Part shown: piece by piece, positions 22,532 to 34,074 of the stretch
Layout of the letters: each line of letters begins with the position of its first letter
Numbering within the stretch: position 1 is the first letter of the stretch
Assembly: GCF_000417875.1 (NCBI RefSeq)
Contig: NW_006920890.1
Span: 488,205-552,204 of the forward strand
Source: Pseudozyma flocculosa PF-1
Lineage: Eukaryota > Basidiomycota > Ustilaginomycetes > Ustilaginales > Ustilaginaceae
Direction of reading: 5' to 3'
DNA length: 64,000 nt
The notes under the pieces: model-generated
The model's database searches: none
What the model saw: the letters and a program-made list of their open reading frames with translations, nothing else
Told to the model about the DNA's origin: nothing
Program-made: the position numbers and the translations under genes

Positions 22532-23727
22532 TGACGCACCAACGCATCGTCTACCTGCGCTCGGTGGCGCGGACATCGCGGTACCGCCTTCCCATCCTGC
22601 TCGACCTCATCCCCGAACTCATCGCGGCGAGGCGGTACGCAGAGGCCATGGAGGAGCTGGACCTCGTCATCCAGCTGCACCCGTACAAGTCGTCGTCGAC
22701 GCTCCACGTCTACCTCGGCCTGCTCACGCTGCACTCTGCGACGGAATCCGCACTGGCCAGAACTAAGGACCGTCGATACGGCACCGACATCGACGTCGTC
22801 TCGGACCCGACGGCGCGACGACACGGCGACGGCCAAGGAGGGATGATGGAGGAGGAGGAGGCGCAGCGGCGGGAAGCGAGGGGCATCAGGATGTCGGAGC
22901 TCGATCCGAGCGCCGTCCAAGTCGCCGCGAGGCACTTTGAAAATGCCGTCGCGACCAGCAGGAAAGTCGTACAGGTCGAGCGGGATCTGCTGCGCGATGC
23001 GGCCAGGAGGGAGAGGGAGCGCGGTCGCTCCAGGACCCTGGTCAGGGGCGGCGAGAGGTCCCATATCCCTTCCACGTCCCGGTCCCGGTCCCGGTCCCGG
23101 TCCCAGTCCCGGTCTCGACCTCGCGATCGGTCGACGTCCAGGTCCAGATCTCGTAGGAGGGGGGATGGATCCGATCCGATAGAGGGGCGGGAGGATGAGG
23201 AGGTAGATGAGGAAGGCGATGGCGATGGCGAGGACGACGACGACGAGGAGGAAGAAGTGGTTCTCCCATTCCGACACGACGACGAGACCACCGAAACACC
23301 CTGGCCCGCAACGGTGGCCCGGTCCTTTCTCGACCTCGTAAGTGCCGTTCTTCCCCTTTCTGCCTCCCTGCCTCTCTGCCTCTCTGCCTCTAATCCCTAT
23401 CTCTATCTTGTTCACGTCTGAATCCGCTCATCCCTCCTCGAACCGCAGCTTCAACCGCGTCTACATCCACACAGTCCCGCTCCCGCAACCGCTTTCGCTC
23501 CTACATCCACGCCCGCGTCTGCACGCCCCTCTCGCGCCCCTTCACCGTCGATACACGACCTCGATCCGCAAGCCCGCGACATCGAGGAGCGGCGCAAGAG
23601 CAAGAGCAAGAGCAAGAAGAAAAAGAAGAGGACCCTAGACGAAACCGAGGACGAGGACAGCACCAGGGTCAAGCGGTCCAAGTCGGTCCGGAGCGAGGTC
23701 GACAGGAGGCGCCGTCCCGCCTTTTAA
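22072..23727 (+). CDS. Probable RNA polymerase I core-factor subunit, Rrn11-like
   Basis: Two exons, 22072-23337 and 23449-23727, joined in phase 0 (111-bp GTAAGT...CAG intron), give 514 residues. Residues about 45-100 contain a paired-helix segment (FDLVHILLLRRDAVRAGRAL, then a second helix ending LWRLGLAVL), and about 160-225 a second helical block around LDLVIQLHPY and STLHVYLGLL. Order and wording resemble the TPR-like region of fungal Rrn11, a subunit of the core factor that recruits RNA polymerase I to the rDNA promoter. Between the blocks is a run of about 15 aspartates. A Ser-Arg dipeptide array and an acidic stretch follow, and the second exon is Lys/Arg-rich and NLS-like. The assignment is by pattern only; a general TPR nuclear protein is the alternative. 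Confidence 0.55.
22483..22522. repeat. (GAC)n coding microsatellite (poly-Asp)
   Basis: About thirteen GAC codons in a row in the Rrn11-like gene, encoding most of the aspartate run. Confidence 0.9.
23077..23112. repeat. (TCCCGG)n coding array (Ser-Arg repeat)
   Basis: Six near-perfect hexamers encode alternating Ser-Arg dipeptides in the Rrn11-like protein, extended by degenerate copies on the right. Confidence 0.9.
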
Positions 23728-23745
23728 AGACCGCGTCCGCCTGCA

Positions 23746-23747
<2 letters not shown>

Positions 23748-23780
<33 letters not shown>
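23748..23780. repeat. (ACGACC)n array in the tail-to-tail spacer
   Basis: Five to six hexamers just after the stop of the Rrn11-like gene, between it and the convergent condensin gene. Confidence 0.85.
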
Positions 23781-23880
23781 GCCGAGGGCACGAGCCTGCC
23801 AAGGCCGAGAGGAGGGCAACGTGCATGCAGGAGCCGAGAGCCGCCGTCGATATCGTACATACAGGTCCAAAGCATCCGCA

Positions 23881-26800
23881 TCAAGCCTCGCTCATGACGC
23901 TGGCCCTCGCCGCGCGTCTACCACCGCCACCGCGTCGACCTCCTGCTCCTCCTGCAGCGGCCGTCGTCGCCGCCGCCGCCGCCGCCGCGGGTGCGCCTCG
24001 GCCGCGTCCCTTTTTCTCGGCCCGTGCCACTTTGGCCTGGGTGGCGCCCTCGAACGCCTCGTCCTGCTCTCCCTTTTGCGCGATGTTGGTGAGGATCTCT
24101 TCAAACTCGCGCAGGTCGGCGTCGCTCGTCTTGTTCGACGCCGACTTGTTGGTGCGCGCCTTTGCCAGGATCTCGAGGAAGCGCTTGTACACCTCGCCGT
24201 GGTGCAGCTTGTCTTGGTCTGCGGCCGGCGAGCGAGCGAGGAAGCGGCGAGTCGCACGCGGGCAGGAGCAAGGGAGGTGGTCGTTGGAAAGGTCAGCGGG
24301 TGGACCGGGGAAAGGGGGTGGGGGCAGAGGACCAAACGCTGCGATGCCGCAGGCGACACTCACAAAAGGGCAGGCCGTCGATGAGCTTCTTGATCGACCG
24401 CTCGCTCTTGTACGGCAGCAGCGAGAGGCAGAAGGCAATGTCGCGCCACTGTCGTTCCTCGGACGTCAGTCGGAACCTGGTGCGGCCGGTCAACAGAGAG
24501 AGGCAGGGCAAGGAAAGGGGAGGGGTCTCGCGTCAGCAGAGCGCGCTCGTCTGGTGCTCGCGCCGACTCGCGGGCCGACGACGACGACGACGACGACGAC
24601 GACGCACCTCTGGCACAGCTTCTCGACGACGTTTTCGGCCTGCTTCTCCTTGTCGATAAAGGTAAAGATAAACTTCATGGTCCTGGCAAACGTCTCCTCG
24701 TCGACGGCGTGCTTGCCAATCGAGAGGTGGCTGATAATGTCGGGCAGGTTGTTGTACACGGCATTTTCCTTTGTCGAGAGCTCGCTGAAAAAGAGCTTGG
24801 CCAGGTCGCTGACGCGCGGCTCGTCGTCCTCGAGGCACTTTGCCATTTCGCCCAGCTGGCCCTTGACCTTGATCATGCCGTTGAGGATGAGGTGGGTGAG
24901 CACCATGAGCGTGTGCTTCTTGACGCCCAGGTCGACGTCGTTGAGGCCCGCGTACAGCCGGTCGCTGTTCTCGTCGACGAGCGAGCCGAAACAGATGGCA
25001 ATGTCGCCCAGCGCAATCACGACATTGGACCGGATCACGGCGTCCTTGGACGTCGACAGGATGTGGAGCAGCAGCGCCAGGTTCGTCTCGCAGAAGCTCG
25101 AAGAGACGCACATGAACTTGCACAGCGTCAGCACCGCCGCCTTGCGCACAAAGTCGTTCTGCAGGGAGACGGGGTGCAGTGGGAGTTGTCAGCGCGATCT
25201 CCGGCAGCTCGGTCGCATCGATCCGCCCTGGCAGCGGCAGGGCATGCATCGGCACTCACGGGGTACGACTTTGGGCTGCTGCAGATGTGGGTCACCAGCG
25301 GGCCAAAGACGGCCAGCACGCTGCGGTCGCCAAAGAGGAGCTCCTTTTCGCGGATGCTGGCGATCACGTCGCCGATCTCGTCCTCGGCGTTGCCGGCGAC
25401 CTGGTCGAGCTCCTCGACGGCCGCCGCCGCCGCCTTGCCGCGCTTGCCCTCGGACACGGCCTTGGCCATGGCCTTTTCCTGCTCGGCCTCGGCCTTGCGC
25501 CGCTTGTACTCGCGCTCCACCAGCTCCAGATAGACAATCTGCTTGAGCGCAACGTGGCCGACGACGAAGAGCAGCTGCGCGAGCTGAAACGCGTCGCCCT
25601 GCACGTTGGCCGCCGGGCTGGGCGAAGGCGAGCCGGCGCGTGCAGAGCCGCCGGCGTCCGAGGCGGCGTCGACGTCCATGCCGGGAGAGCTGGCGCGGCT
25701 GCGGGCCTCGCCGGCCTCGTCGGCGCCTGCCGAGGCCGGAGGGGCGGCCGGCTTGGGCGCAAAGACGCGCATCGTCATGCTGCGGATGATTTCCGTGCAG
25801 AGCGAGTCGGGCTGCTCGCCCAGCAGGTAGATGGTCTGGATGGCGTTTTCGGCGAGGCTGAACCACTCGCCCTTGCTCTCGCCGCGCAGCACCTCGCTCG
25901 GCATCTGGATGGCCGCCCGCAGCCGCGCAAACATCGGGTGGTTCATGGGGTACCGCACGCTCTCGTCGCTCAGCGCGCCCTTGACCTTCTTGACGCTGCC
26001 GCCGACGCGCTGCAGCGCGATGCACGAGTACTTGGCCAGCACCACGTCGCGCGCGCCGAGTGGACCGAGGCCGATCTTAAGGAGCAGGTCGATCTTTTCC
26101 GAGACAATCTCGCGACGAGCGACGGCGAGCATGCTGAGCACGATGATGGCACCGCGGCGCTGCGCCTTGGAGATGGCGCGCGGCGCCGAATAGACGGCCC
26201 ACAGCTTGGCGACCACGTCCGGGTGGACGAGGCCCTCGGACTCCATCGTCTTCATCAGCTCCTCGAGGCTGGTCAGCTCGGCCAGCGTGGCGCCAAAGGT
26301 GCGCTCGATCATGTTGCGGGCGATGCGGGCCACGTTGTCCTTGGCGCTGAGCTCGGGGCGCGCCTCAAAGTAGAGGGCCCGGTAGACCTCGATGAGGCGG
26401 CTGCGGACGCCCTTGAGCTGGCTGCCGTCCTCCATGACGAGCGTGTTGTCCTTGGTCCAGATCAGGTGCACCATCTTGCGGATGCCGGCCGCGGCGCCCG
26501 CCAGGCGGTACTCGTAGGCGACGCGGAAAAACTCCATGCTCTCGAGCACCTCGGCCTTGTTGGTCGAGACCAGCAGCTGCGACAGCACGGGCATGGCGCC
26601 CTCGAGCTGGACGATAAACTGGACAGCGTCGTCGTAGTAGCGCTTGGTCAGGCGCAGCTTCATGATCTTTTCGCCGTCGACGGGCTCCATCTGCGCACGC
26701 GCCGCGGCGAGCGCCTCGAGGTCGACGCCGGATCGGCGGCCTTTCTTGCCCTCCTTGGCCGCCGCCTTCTTTTTGTCCTGCGTCTTGGCCTTGGGCTTCG

Positions 26801-28508
26801 GGGTCCGTTCGGCGTCGTCTTCGTCGATGTCCATGGTGTCGTCGGCCGCCTCGGTGTCGTCTGCGCCCTCGTCGTCCTCGTCCTCATCCTCCTCTTCTTC
26901 CTCTTCCTCCCCATCCTCGTCCTCGAGCTCCTGCTCGCCAGGCAGCTCCAGCGAGCCCTCGGTCGCCTCGAGCTCCTTGCTGACGGCGTCGTAGCGCTTC
27001 TGCCACTCTGTCAGGTTGAGCTCGCCGCCGTGCATGACGCCATAGGGGTGGGTGAGGATGAGCTTGGTGAGGAGGGCGATGGCATTCTTGCGGACGCCGC
27101 TGCTCTTGTCCTCGAGAGCGCGGATGACGAGGTCGGTCATCTCTGTGCGCTGCTTGGGGAATTTGGTGGGCAGGTCGCACAGCTTGGCGCAGACGGTGAT
27201 GAGCTTGCTGCGGACGTACGAGTTGAGGTCGAGGAACCGCTCGATGAGCAGGTTGAAGAAGGTCTCAATCTGCTTCTTGCGCGCCTCGACGCTGCCGCGC
27301 TGCTCGTCGGCGGTACCGTCGTTGCCGCCGGCTCCGGCCGACGAAGACGTGCCGCCTGACGACGAGGTGGTGAGGGCGTCGTCGGTGGTGGTGAGCTCGC
27401 GGATGAGCAGGCCCAGGGTCTCGATCATGGCGTTGCGCATTGGGTACGACTCGCTGTCGAGGTGCTTCTGGAGGAGCGCAATCTGCTTGAGCACGCTGCG
27501 CGGGCTGAGCTCGGCCATGCGCACGAGGAAGCGGCCGAAGCTCCTCGGGCTCTTCGTGTCCATGGCGCCGAAGTTCTTGCCGGCCACCTCGCGCAGGACG
27601 TCTTCGCCGAGGCGCTCGTAGTCGAACTCGCCGCGCATCACGGCCAGCAGCTCGGCCATGGGTTCGGCCAGGTGCTCGTAATACTGGAGGCTCTGCATGA
27701 TGCTGGTCTGGGCGCTGAACGCCTGTCCGTGGGCCTTGACGGCCTGGCAGATGACCTTGAAGATGCCGAGCTTGATGGCCTGGACCTTGAGGTGGCCCTC
27801 GTTTTCCTGGAGGAGGAGGGCGGGGCGCATGATGCATCCGGAGACGTACGAGTCCCTGGCGGCGGTGACGGTCCACATGCGCTCGGACCGGACGCGCAGG
27901 GCCTTTGACATGAGGGCGAGGACCGGGGGGATCGAGTTGGACCAGGCCCACGCGTCGGCCTTGCCCGAGGTGGATTTGCTCGAGGCGTTGGCCTTTGCGC
28001 CGCCGCCTCTCCTGCCGCCCTTTGAGCCCGAGGCGGCTGCTGCGCCCGACGATGCGGACGCGGCTGCGGCTGCTGCGGCTGCGGCGCCCGCCTCTTGCCT
28101 GCCTCCGCTGTGCTTTTCGGCGACTGCGACGAACCACTGGAGGAGGAACGCGTACATCTCGAGGGGCTGTGCGTGTCCTGCGTAGGCGTTTGGGTCGTCG
28201 CCGTCGAGCTCCCTCTGTGCGTCTTCGAGGGCGTTTGTCATACCGCTGAGGATGGCATCGAGGAGCTTGTGGCATGCGTTTGGGCTGAGGGTGGCAAAGT
28301 GCTTTAGGTAGGAGCGGAAGAGGTCGAAGGTCTCGAGGTTGGTGATGTTTCCCGACGAGGCGGTGATGGTGTCGACTGCGGCGTCCAAGGTGGCGAGCTG
28401 TTGTGCGGGTGCGAGGTCGTCGACGGCGACCTCGTGCGGGATGATGTAGGGTTCATCCTGGAGGAGGAGGAGCTCGTCGGCGAGGTTGTAGCTGCCCGAG
28501 TCGGCCAT
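23881..28508 (-). CDS. CND1: Condensin complex subunit 1 (CAP-D2/Ycs4/Cnd1)
   Basis: Four exons read leftwards: 28508-25260, 25158-24608, 24476-24364 and 24218-23881; phases 0, 2 and 1 all match and the product is 1416 residues. The N-terminal Cnd1_N region (about 50-350) and many HEAT-like helical repeats are visible. The highly conserved C-terminal Cnd1 block spans the first exon junction and contains [20 protein letters not shown] and [20 protein letters not shown]. This HEAT subunit of condensin I binds the kleisin and DNA and is needed for mitotic chromosome compaction. Low-complexity inserts include an Ala-rich run (about 140-170) and an acidic run (about 526-566). The tail is Lys/Arg/Gly/Ala-rich. 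The gene is convergent with the Rrn11-like gene. Length and introns are typical of a basidiomycete copy. Confidence 0.93.
24577..24603. repeat. (GAC)n microsatellite inside a condensin intron
   Basis: About nine triplets lie immediately downstream (in transcript sense) of the donor at 24607; in the sense strand it reads GTC repeats, as in the CSC1-gene leader intron. Confidence 0.85.
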
Positions 28509-29345
28509 GGTGGCCGGCGGCGGTGTGGGGGCGAAGCAGGGGCGGTCGGTTGTTTTGGTTGTGTGGATGTCGAGGGAAATGGGGCCTGTGTTGGTCGACA
28601 GAGGGGGGGTATTGAGAGCACGCAAAGGGAGAAGGATGGTGAGCGGGGCAGAGAAGGAAGAGGGAGAAGGATGGTGATGGTGGTGGGGTGAGGGCGGTGG
28701 CGGGCGAGTCGAGGGGAAGGCTTGTGGAGTAACGCGGGCAGCAAGGCGGCAGACCAACACCGGCGCTGCCTGAGCTGCTGTTGGCTGTTTGGCTGCGCGC
28801 GTTTTGTTCGTTGCCGTGGCTGGCTGGCCGGCTGGCTGGCAAGCAGGCTTGTTTGTTGGTTGGGCTGGCCAGGCCAGGCCAGGCCAAGCGGGCCCTCGGA
28901 CGCGCTCTCGCTCGCTCGCAAGCCAGCAGAAAGCGCGTTAGTCCCTCGAGGCGAGCCAGCCCATTTTCCGTCCCCCACTCCCGAGTTCCGAGAGCGACAC
29001 CTCACGTGCTCGAGTTGGATGGGGGCCAGCGGGCTCGCCAGAAGATCTTCGCTGGCAGCCCTGTCCTGGCCTGGCTGGCTGGCCAGGCTAGTCGAGGTTC
29101 GTGCGCTGGCAGCCTCAGGCTCAGGCTCGCGGTCGCGCTGGCTGGCCTCGTCGGCGCCTGGTGCCTACTCTGCCTCTGCTCCTCCTCGTGCCCCCTCCAC
29201 CCGTCTCGCTCATCGACATCACCATCGCTACCGCCACCATCGCTACCGCCACCACCGCCGCCACCACCGCGACGACCACAGCCCAGATCATCCGCCAGTC
29301 CGCATCCCTCTGCCAGCCCCTTGATCCCCCCCGCACATAGCCATC
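28509..29345. other. Divergent promoter region between condensin and SEC62
   Basis: About 840 bp shared upstream region of two divergent housekeeping genes. It has a GGCCA run (28867-28886), CTGGC/GGCTGG-rich stretches and CCACCGC/ATCGCTACC runs near 29220-29270; no clear TATA box. Confidence 0.5.
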
Positions 29346-30555
29346 ATGGTGAGCCCCCTCTCCGCTCCATCGTATCCTCCCCTCCCCTCCCCTCTGTGAC
29401 AGACGGGCTGACTCTCTCGTCCTGCATCTCCCTGCTCCTCGCTTCGCTCCCGCCCGCCCGCAGGAGTCGCAGTCGGCCGCACCGCCGCAGGTGCGCCAGA
29501 TTGTCAACTACCTCCGCAACAATGCCGGCCTAAAGACAAAGGTCGGCGTCCTCAACGGCAAGCGCGTCGACTACTTCAAGGGGTCCGCCGCCGTCAAGGC
29601 CATCGTCGCCCCCGCCTACTCGAAGCTCAAGGACGTCCCCAAGATCGAAAACGAGGAGCACGCACAGGCACTCCTCCACAGCATCATCCCCTTTGCCTTT
29701 TTCCTCCGCGTCGACCGAGGGCCCAGCTCCGGAGGCAAGGATGCCCCCAAGGTCGTCCAGGTCAACCCGCAGCAGATGTTTAGCCCAGACATGGTGAGAT
29801 ACAAGGGCGTCGATGCGGGCCGGCACGCCGGAAATGCTCGTGTGCTGACTCGCTATCCGCTTGTCTGGCTGCTCCTCTGTCCCGCACCGCAGTACTACGC
29901 CTGGCTCTTCGAGGGCTCCCAGCTCGGCCTCAAGCTGGCGGGCGTCGGCATGGTCGTCGTGATGCTGGCGGGAGTCATGTTCCCGCTCTGGCCCCCCTCG
30001 ATGCGCCTGGGCGTCTGGTACCTCTCGATCGGCGTGCTGGGCCTCATTGGCCTCTTTTTCGCCATCGCCATTGTCCGCCTCATTTTCTGGGTCATTTCTC
30101 TCGTCGTCCTCCGCCCGGGCGTCTGGATCTTCCCCAACCTCTTTGAGGACGTCGGCTTCGTCGACTCCTTTATCCCGCTCTGGGCGTGGGACGTGCCGCC
30201 GCCAAAGAAGGAGAAGAAGTCGAAAAAGGCGGCAAAGGCGCTCAAGTCGGAAAAGGCCGCCGTCGGAGCGAGGCAGCAGGCCATTGCCGTGAGTCGAGCG
30301 GCGCCCTCCCGGCGAGGTCTGGACCATGGATGGCCGTACTGACCGATCGAATCCAACGATGGATCCCCATCTGATCCTCATGCACACCGTGCCCTGTCGT
30401 CGCCGCCCCTTCAGAACCTCCCTGGCGCCCCACAGCAGCCCGCCGCACCGCGCGCGCCCGAAGCGACGGCCGAGTCGCAGCCCGCCGCCGAGGCTCCCGC
30501 CAAGAACGCCGCTGGCGGCGCAAAGGCGCCCGACAGTCTCAACGACATCAACTAG
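29346..30555 (+). CDS. SEC62: Sec62, post-translational ER translocon subunit
   Basis: Exons 29346-29348, 29464-29793, 29893-30288 and 30415-30555, all phase 0, give 289 residues. The first coding exon is the ATG alone, followed at once by GTGAGC. No other methionine precedes the conserved start of the domain. The cytosolic N-terminal domain has the family pattern VRQIVNYLRNNAGLKTK then NGKRVDYFKG. Two membrane spans follow (about 125-175: GVGMVVVMLAGVMFPLWPPS and the LGLIGLFFAIAIVRLIFW region), and then a Lys-rich cytosolic tail. Sec62 works with Sec63/Sec71/Sec72 at the Sec61 channel for post-translational import into the ER. The C-terminal exon is Ala/Pro/Glu-rich and less conserved. Confidence 0.93.
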
Positions 30556-30955
30556 ACGCGCGCTGCGCCACACGACGTGACCCAGGTCCTGGCGGCTCCG
30601 TGTGGGAGCGCCAGACCGCTTCTTTGCTCTCCCGTAGTCGCTACCAGGCCGAGAGATCCGTGTCGGTTTCGGACCCTGACCTCACGCCGCGCCACTTCAC
30701 GTCATGAGATGGCAAGGCGTGGCGTGGGATGCGCTGCACCTGATCTGTTCATTACCTTGTCGTCTTCGCTCCTACACCCGCACTCGCACTCGCACGAATC
30801 TCGTCCTAATGCTAGCATGGCCGCCCCGTTTTCCTCTGCGTTGTCGATAACGCATCGCATAGAGGCGATCCGCATCCGCATCTGCATCGCGGTCCCCTGG
30901 TGCGTCACTTCAGCCTCGTCTGTCGATTCCGAGCCGGCCGGCGAAAGGGACGAGT
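30556..30955. other. Tail-to-tail spacer between SEC62 and the CWF19-like gene
   Basis: About 400 bp of 3'UTR sequence for two convergent genes; I see no gene or strong repeat. Confidence 0.5.
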
Positions 30956-33740
30956 CTATTCGTCCTGCTGCTGTTCGTCGGAAGCGTTGAGGGCGTTTCT
31001 GAACTGTTTTCAGCGCGACCATTCGTGTCCGCAAGGGAAAGGGAAGGAAAGGGGAGGGGAGGGGAAGGGAGAGGAGTGTCAGCCGGATGAGGATGGGCGA
31101 CTCCGAACCGCCGCAAGAGAATTGCAGAACAGGAAGAGATTGCAGAGGAGGGAGGGGCGGGTACGTACGGCCTGGACGTCGGATTTCTCTTCGTCTTCGG
31201 ATCGCACGCAGCTCTTCCAGTCTGCTCGATCCGGAATGTCAAGGAGGGCCGCTAGCGTTTGTCTGTTCGCATCATCCATCGTGGCGGTGATGAGGGGGAA
31301 GCAGAAACGAAACGGGGGCGTCAGCATCGTCTACGCACCATCGCTTCCGAACCGCCACCAAAATGTCGCCCCGGGGGGGAAAGCGGGAAGAAGGAGACGC
31401 ACCGAACAAACTGGACGGCCAACCTCCCACCCGCCGCGATCTTGAGGAGCCACTTTTTGTCGTCGCCCAATTCCAGGGCCAGGTAGTCGATGCCCGCCTC
31501 TTCCTTCGCCGCACCACCACCACCAGCGGCGGCAGCATCGCCGACACGCTGGAAAAAGGCATCGACGGCGCGCGGGTCCTTGATGAACTCCATTCGGCTC
31601 TTGGCCGCGCGCTCCTCAAACACCTCTTCGAGCCTCGCCTCCATCTCCGACGGAACCGCGACGGCCTGGACCATGGTGTGCCCCACGCGGCTCCCGCTCC
31701 GGCTGCTCTTGCCAATCTCCCAGCACACCATCGTCGCGCCGTACCGGCGGAAGCAGCGTCGCAGCCGCGCCTTGACGCGCTGCGTCTCGCGCATCGTCTC
31801 GTCCGCCACGGCCGCATCCTCGGCCTCGAAGAGAGAGCCAAAGTGCGACATCGGCACGATCAGCACGTGGCCCCCGCCCGGGACCGACGTCGTCGTCGGC
31901 GACGGCAGCGCACCCTTGGGCAGGGCGAGGTAGGTTTCGTCGCCGATCGACACGATCAGGTGCTTGGCGCACTGCGGGTTGGAAAGGCAGAACCAGCAGT
32001 CCTCGGGCCCCACCGGCAGCAGGCGCTCGCGCTGGAGAAAGGCGGGCTTCGAAGGCAGACCGGCCAGACCCGGCGGCAGGATCGTCGAGGCGCGAATCGA
32101 CGGCGGCGGTCGAGGTCCCGTTCCATCTCCCGCTCCGGCCCCGGCTCCGCTGGTCGAAGAGGCTGCATCGCGATTGCCTCCGTCGCCGTCGCGCGCCGGC
32201 TTGCCCTGTCCTTTTTGCGGACAAAGCCGGATGTAGTGCTCCTCGGACCCGCAGATCCGGCACTTGTATCCGGGCGGCGGCGGGCCGTCGTCTCGCTCCT
32301 CGCCCGCCACGCGACGTCGCTTGCCGCGCGCGTCCTGGGAGAAGCGGAAGTTGGGCCCGGCCTCTGGAAGATCGCCGCCCTCGACGTTGCCGTTGCCGTT
32401 GCCAATGCCCGCCGCATCGGCCGTCCTCTTGGCCCCGCCGGCACCGCCTGCCATGGAGCCGGAAAAGTAGGGCGAGGCCGTCGTGTTGGCCGGCTTGGGC
32501 GGTGGCGGCGATGGCGACGATGCGGGCGCGAGCTTGAGCGCCATGAACCACCTCGCCTTTTTGGCATTGGCGAAGCGTGCCAGGCTGATGAACCTCGTCA
32601 CGGGCTCTGTGGCGGCGGCCGCGTCGGTACGCTGCCTCGACGCCCAGCCCTGGTCGCGGCCGTTGGCGTTGGCAGGGACGAGGCCGAGGTCGTTTTGGTA
32701 CGGCTCGCGCTCCCAGAATGCGCCGACCTGGCGCACCTCGTCGCCGAGCCCGACAATGGTCGTGTCATCTTCGGGACCGGGCGCGAGGGCGAAGTGGTAG
32801 CGGGGCGCGCCGGCCCGGGCGATGTTGGCGAGCGGCGCACAGCCCCAGATGCGTGCGCTGTCGTCGGGGAGCGCTGCGTTGGAGAAGAGGGCGATGCCCG
32901 AGGGCCAGTAGTTTGTGAGGAGAAAGTCGAGCGGGGGCCGCGAGTCGAGGAGCGCGGCGTTTTCGCTGACCACTGCGGCGGATGCGGCCGCCGCTTTTGC
33001 CTGGGCCTTTGCGGCTGCGAGGGTCTGCGGAGCGGCAGCCGACGACGAAGCGGCGGTCTGGGCGGGGACGGGCTTGGGGAGGGCGAAGCTCGGGTGGGAG
33101 AGGAGGCGGTGGACGGCGTGGGTGGTGATGTAGGGCGAGGTCTGGTCGTCGGCGTTGTCGTTGTCTGCGTCGAGGTCGTGACCGTGCCCCTCGGTAGCGT
33201 TGCGCATGCTCTCTGCCCACTTTGTGGCGTCCCATGTGCCGCCGCAGAAAGCGATGCGGAAGCCCTGCGGGGTGAGGCAGACGCCCGACTTGCCGAGGTA
33301 GAAGAGGTTGTTGGCGATCTGGAAGGGGGCGTCGTGTGTGCGCCTGTGCGATGCGGCATCGACCTTTTGCTGCACCTCGTGGGGCAGGGGTGCGGATCCG
33401 AGGTAGAAGTAGGTGGGGATGGGGAGCCAGGTGGTGCCGGCGAGGAGGTCGAGCTCTGGCTGGGTGAGGGGGCCGTTTGGAGTGAAGAGGTCGCCGAGGA
33501 TGAGGAGGCAGGCAAAGGGCCCGTGCTTTGACTGGATGGCCGTGACCTTTGAGATGAGCTCTGTTATGCGGCCGCAGGCAGGTCCGATGGTGAGGCTGTG
33601 CGGGATGGAGAGAGGGAGGACGAGAGGAATGGTGAGCGGGCGTGAGATAGCGAGGTGGGCAGAGACGAGAACGAGAGAAGCGAGGATACTCACACCTTTG
33701 CGGTGTGTCCGCGGCTGGAGCTGGAAGCGACTGCGGCCAT
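30956..33740 (-). CDS. DRN1: CWF19L1/Drn1-like spliceosome-associated protein
   Basis: Four exons read leftwards: 33740-33694, 33595-31403, 31262-31169 and 31003-30956; phases 2, 2 and 0 match; 793 residues. The N-terminal metallophosphatase-like domain (FACLLILGDLFTPNGPL, then PIPTYFYLG) is followed by a CCHC zinc knuckle (about 459-475, CRICGSEEHYIRLC). The CwfJ C-terminal domain 1, with the HIT-like GHVLIVPMSHFGS (about 588), comes next, and then C-terminal domain 2, ending LDIPDRADWKSC...EEEKSDVQAF. Drn1 proteins interact with the lariat-debranching enzyme and late spliceosomes. The last two short exons were placed by homology pattern; they complete the VQF-R-QTLAALL core. The protein lacks the usual DFTL-type C-terminal end. 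Confidence 0.88.
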
Positions 33741-34074
33741 GGTGGCGATCGCAGCGCGCGTGGTGGGCGGGAGACGGGCCGTGGATGATGGTGGTGGTGG
33801 TGAGGCGGAGAGGAGAGAGAGCGAAGGCATTCAAGATTGGGCCAAGATTTTCCTGCCCTGCGCCGTGGCCCGCAGAGGCCGGTCTGCCTGCGTGCCTGCC
33901 AGCCAGCCTGTATGCCTGCCTGTCTGCCCCCAAAGGCCCCTTTGCGCGGTCAGGCCAGCGTTGGCTAGGTGGAGGGAGGCGCTTGTCGAGCCGTCGACTC
34001 TTGCTCGCTCCCTTCCTCCTTCACTCGCCGCCACCACCCGCTTCTCCTTCCTCGTCCACAGAACAAACGCAGCA
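33741..34074. other. Divergent promoter between the CWF19-like and VMA21 genes
   Basis: A 334-bp head-to-head spacer with CCTG-rich and CT-rich stretches; no clear TATA box. Confidence 0.5.

Noticed and set aside
25179..27359. 726-residue plus-strand open frame opposite condensin
   Set aside because: Antisense shadow with runs of Leu, Val, Ala and Arg. The minus strand has conserved condensin blocks and consistent introns.
31363..33531. 722-residue plus-strand open frame opposite the CWF19-like gene
   Set aside because: Antisense shadow; the minus strand has the CCHC knuckle and HIT-like motif.
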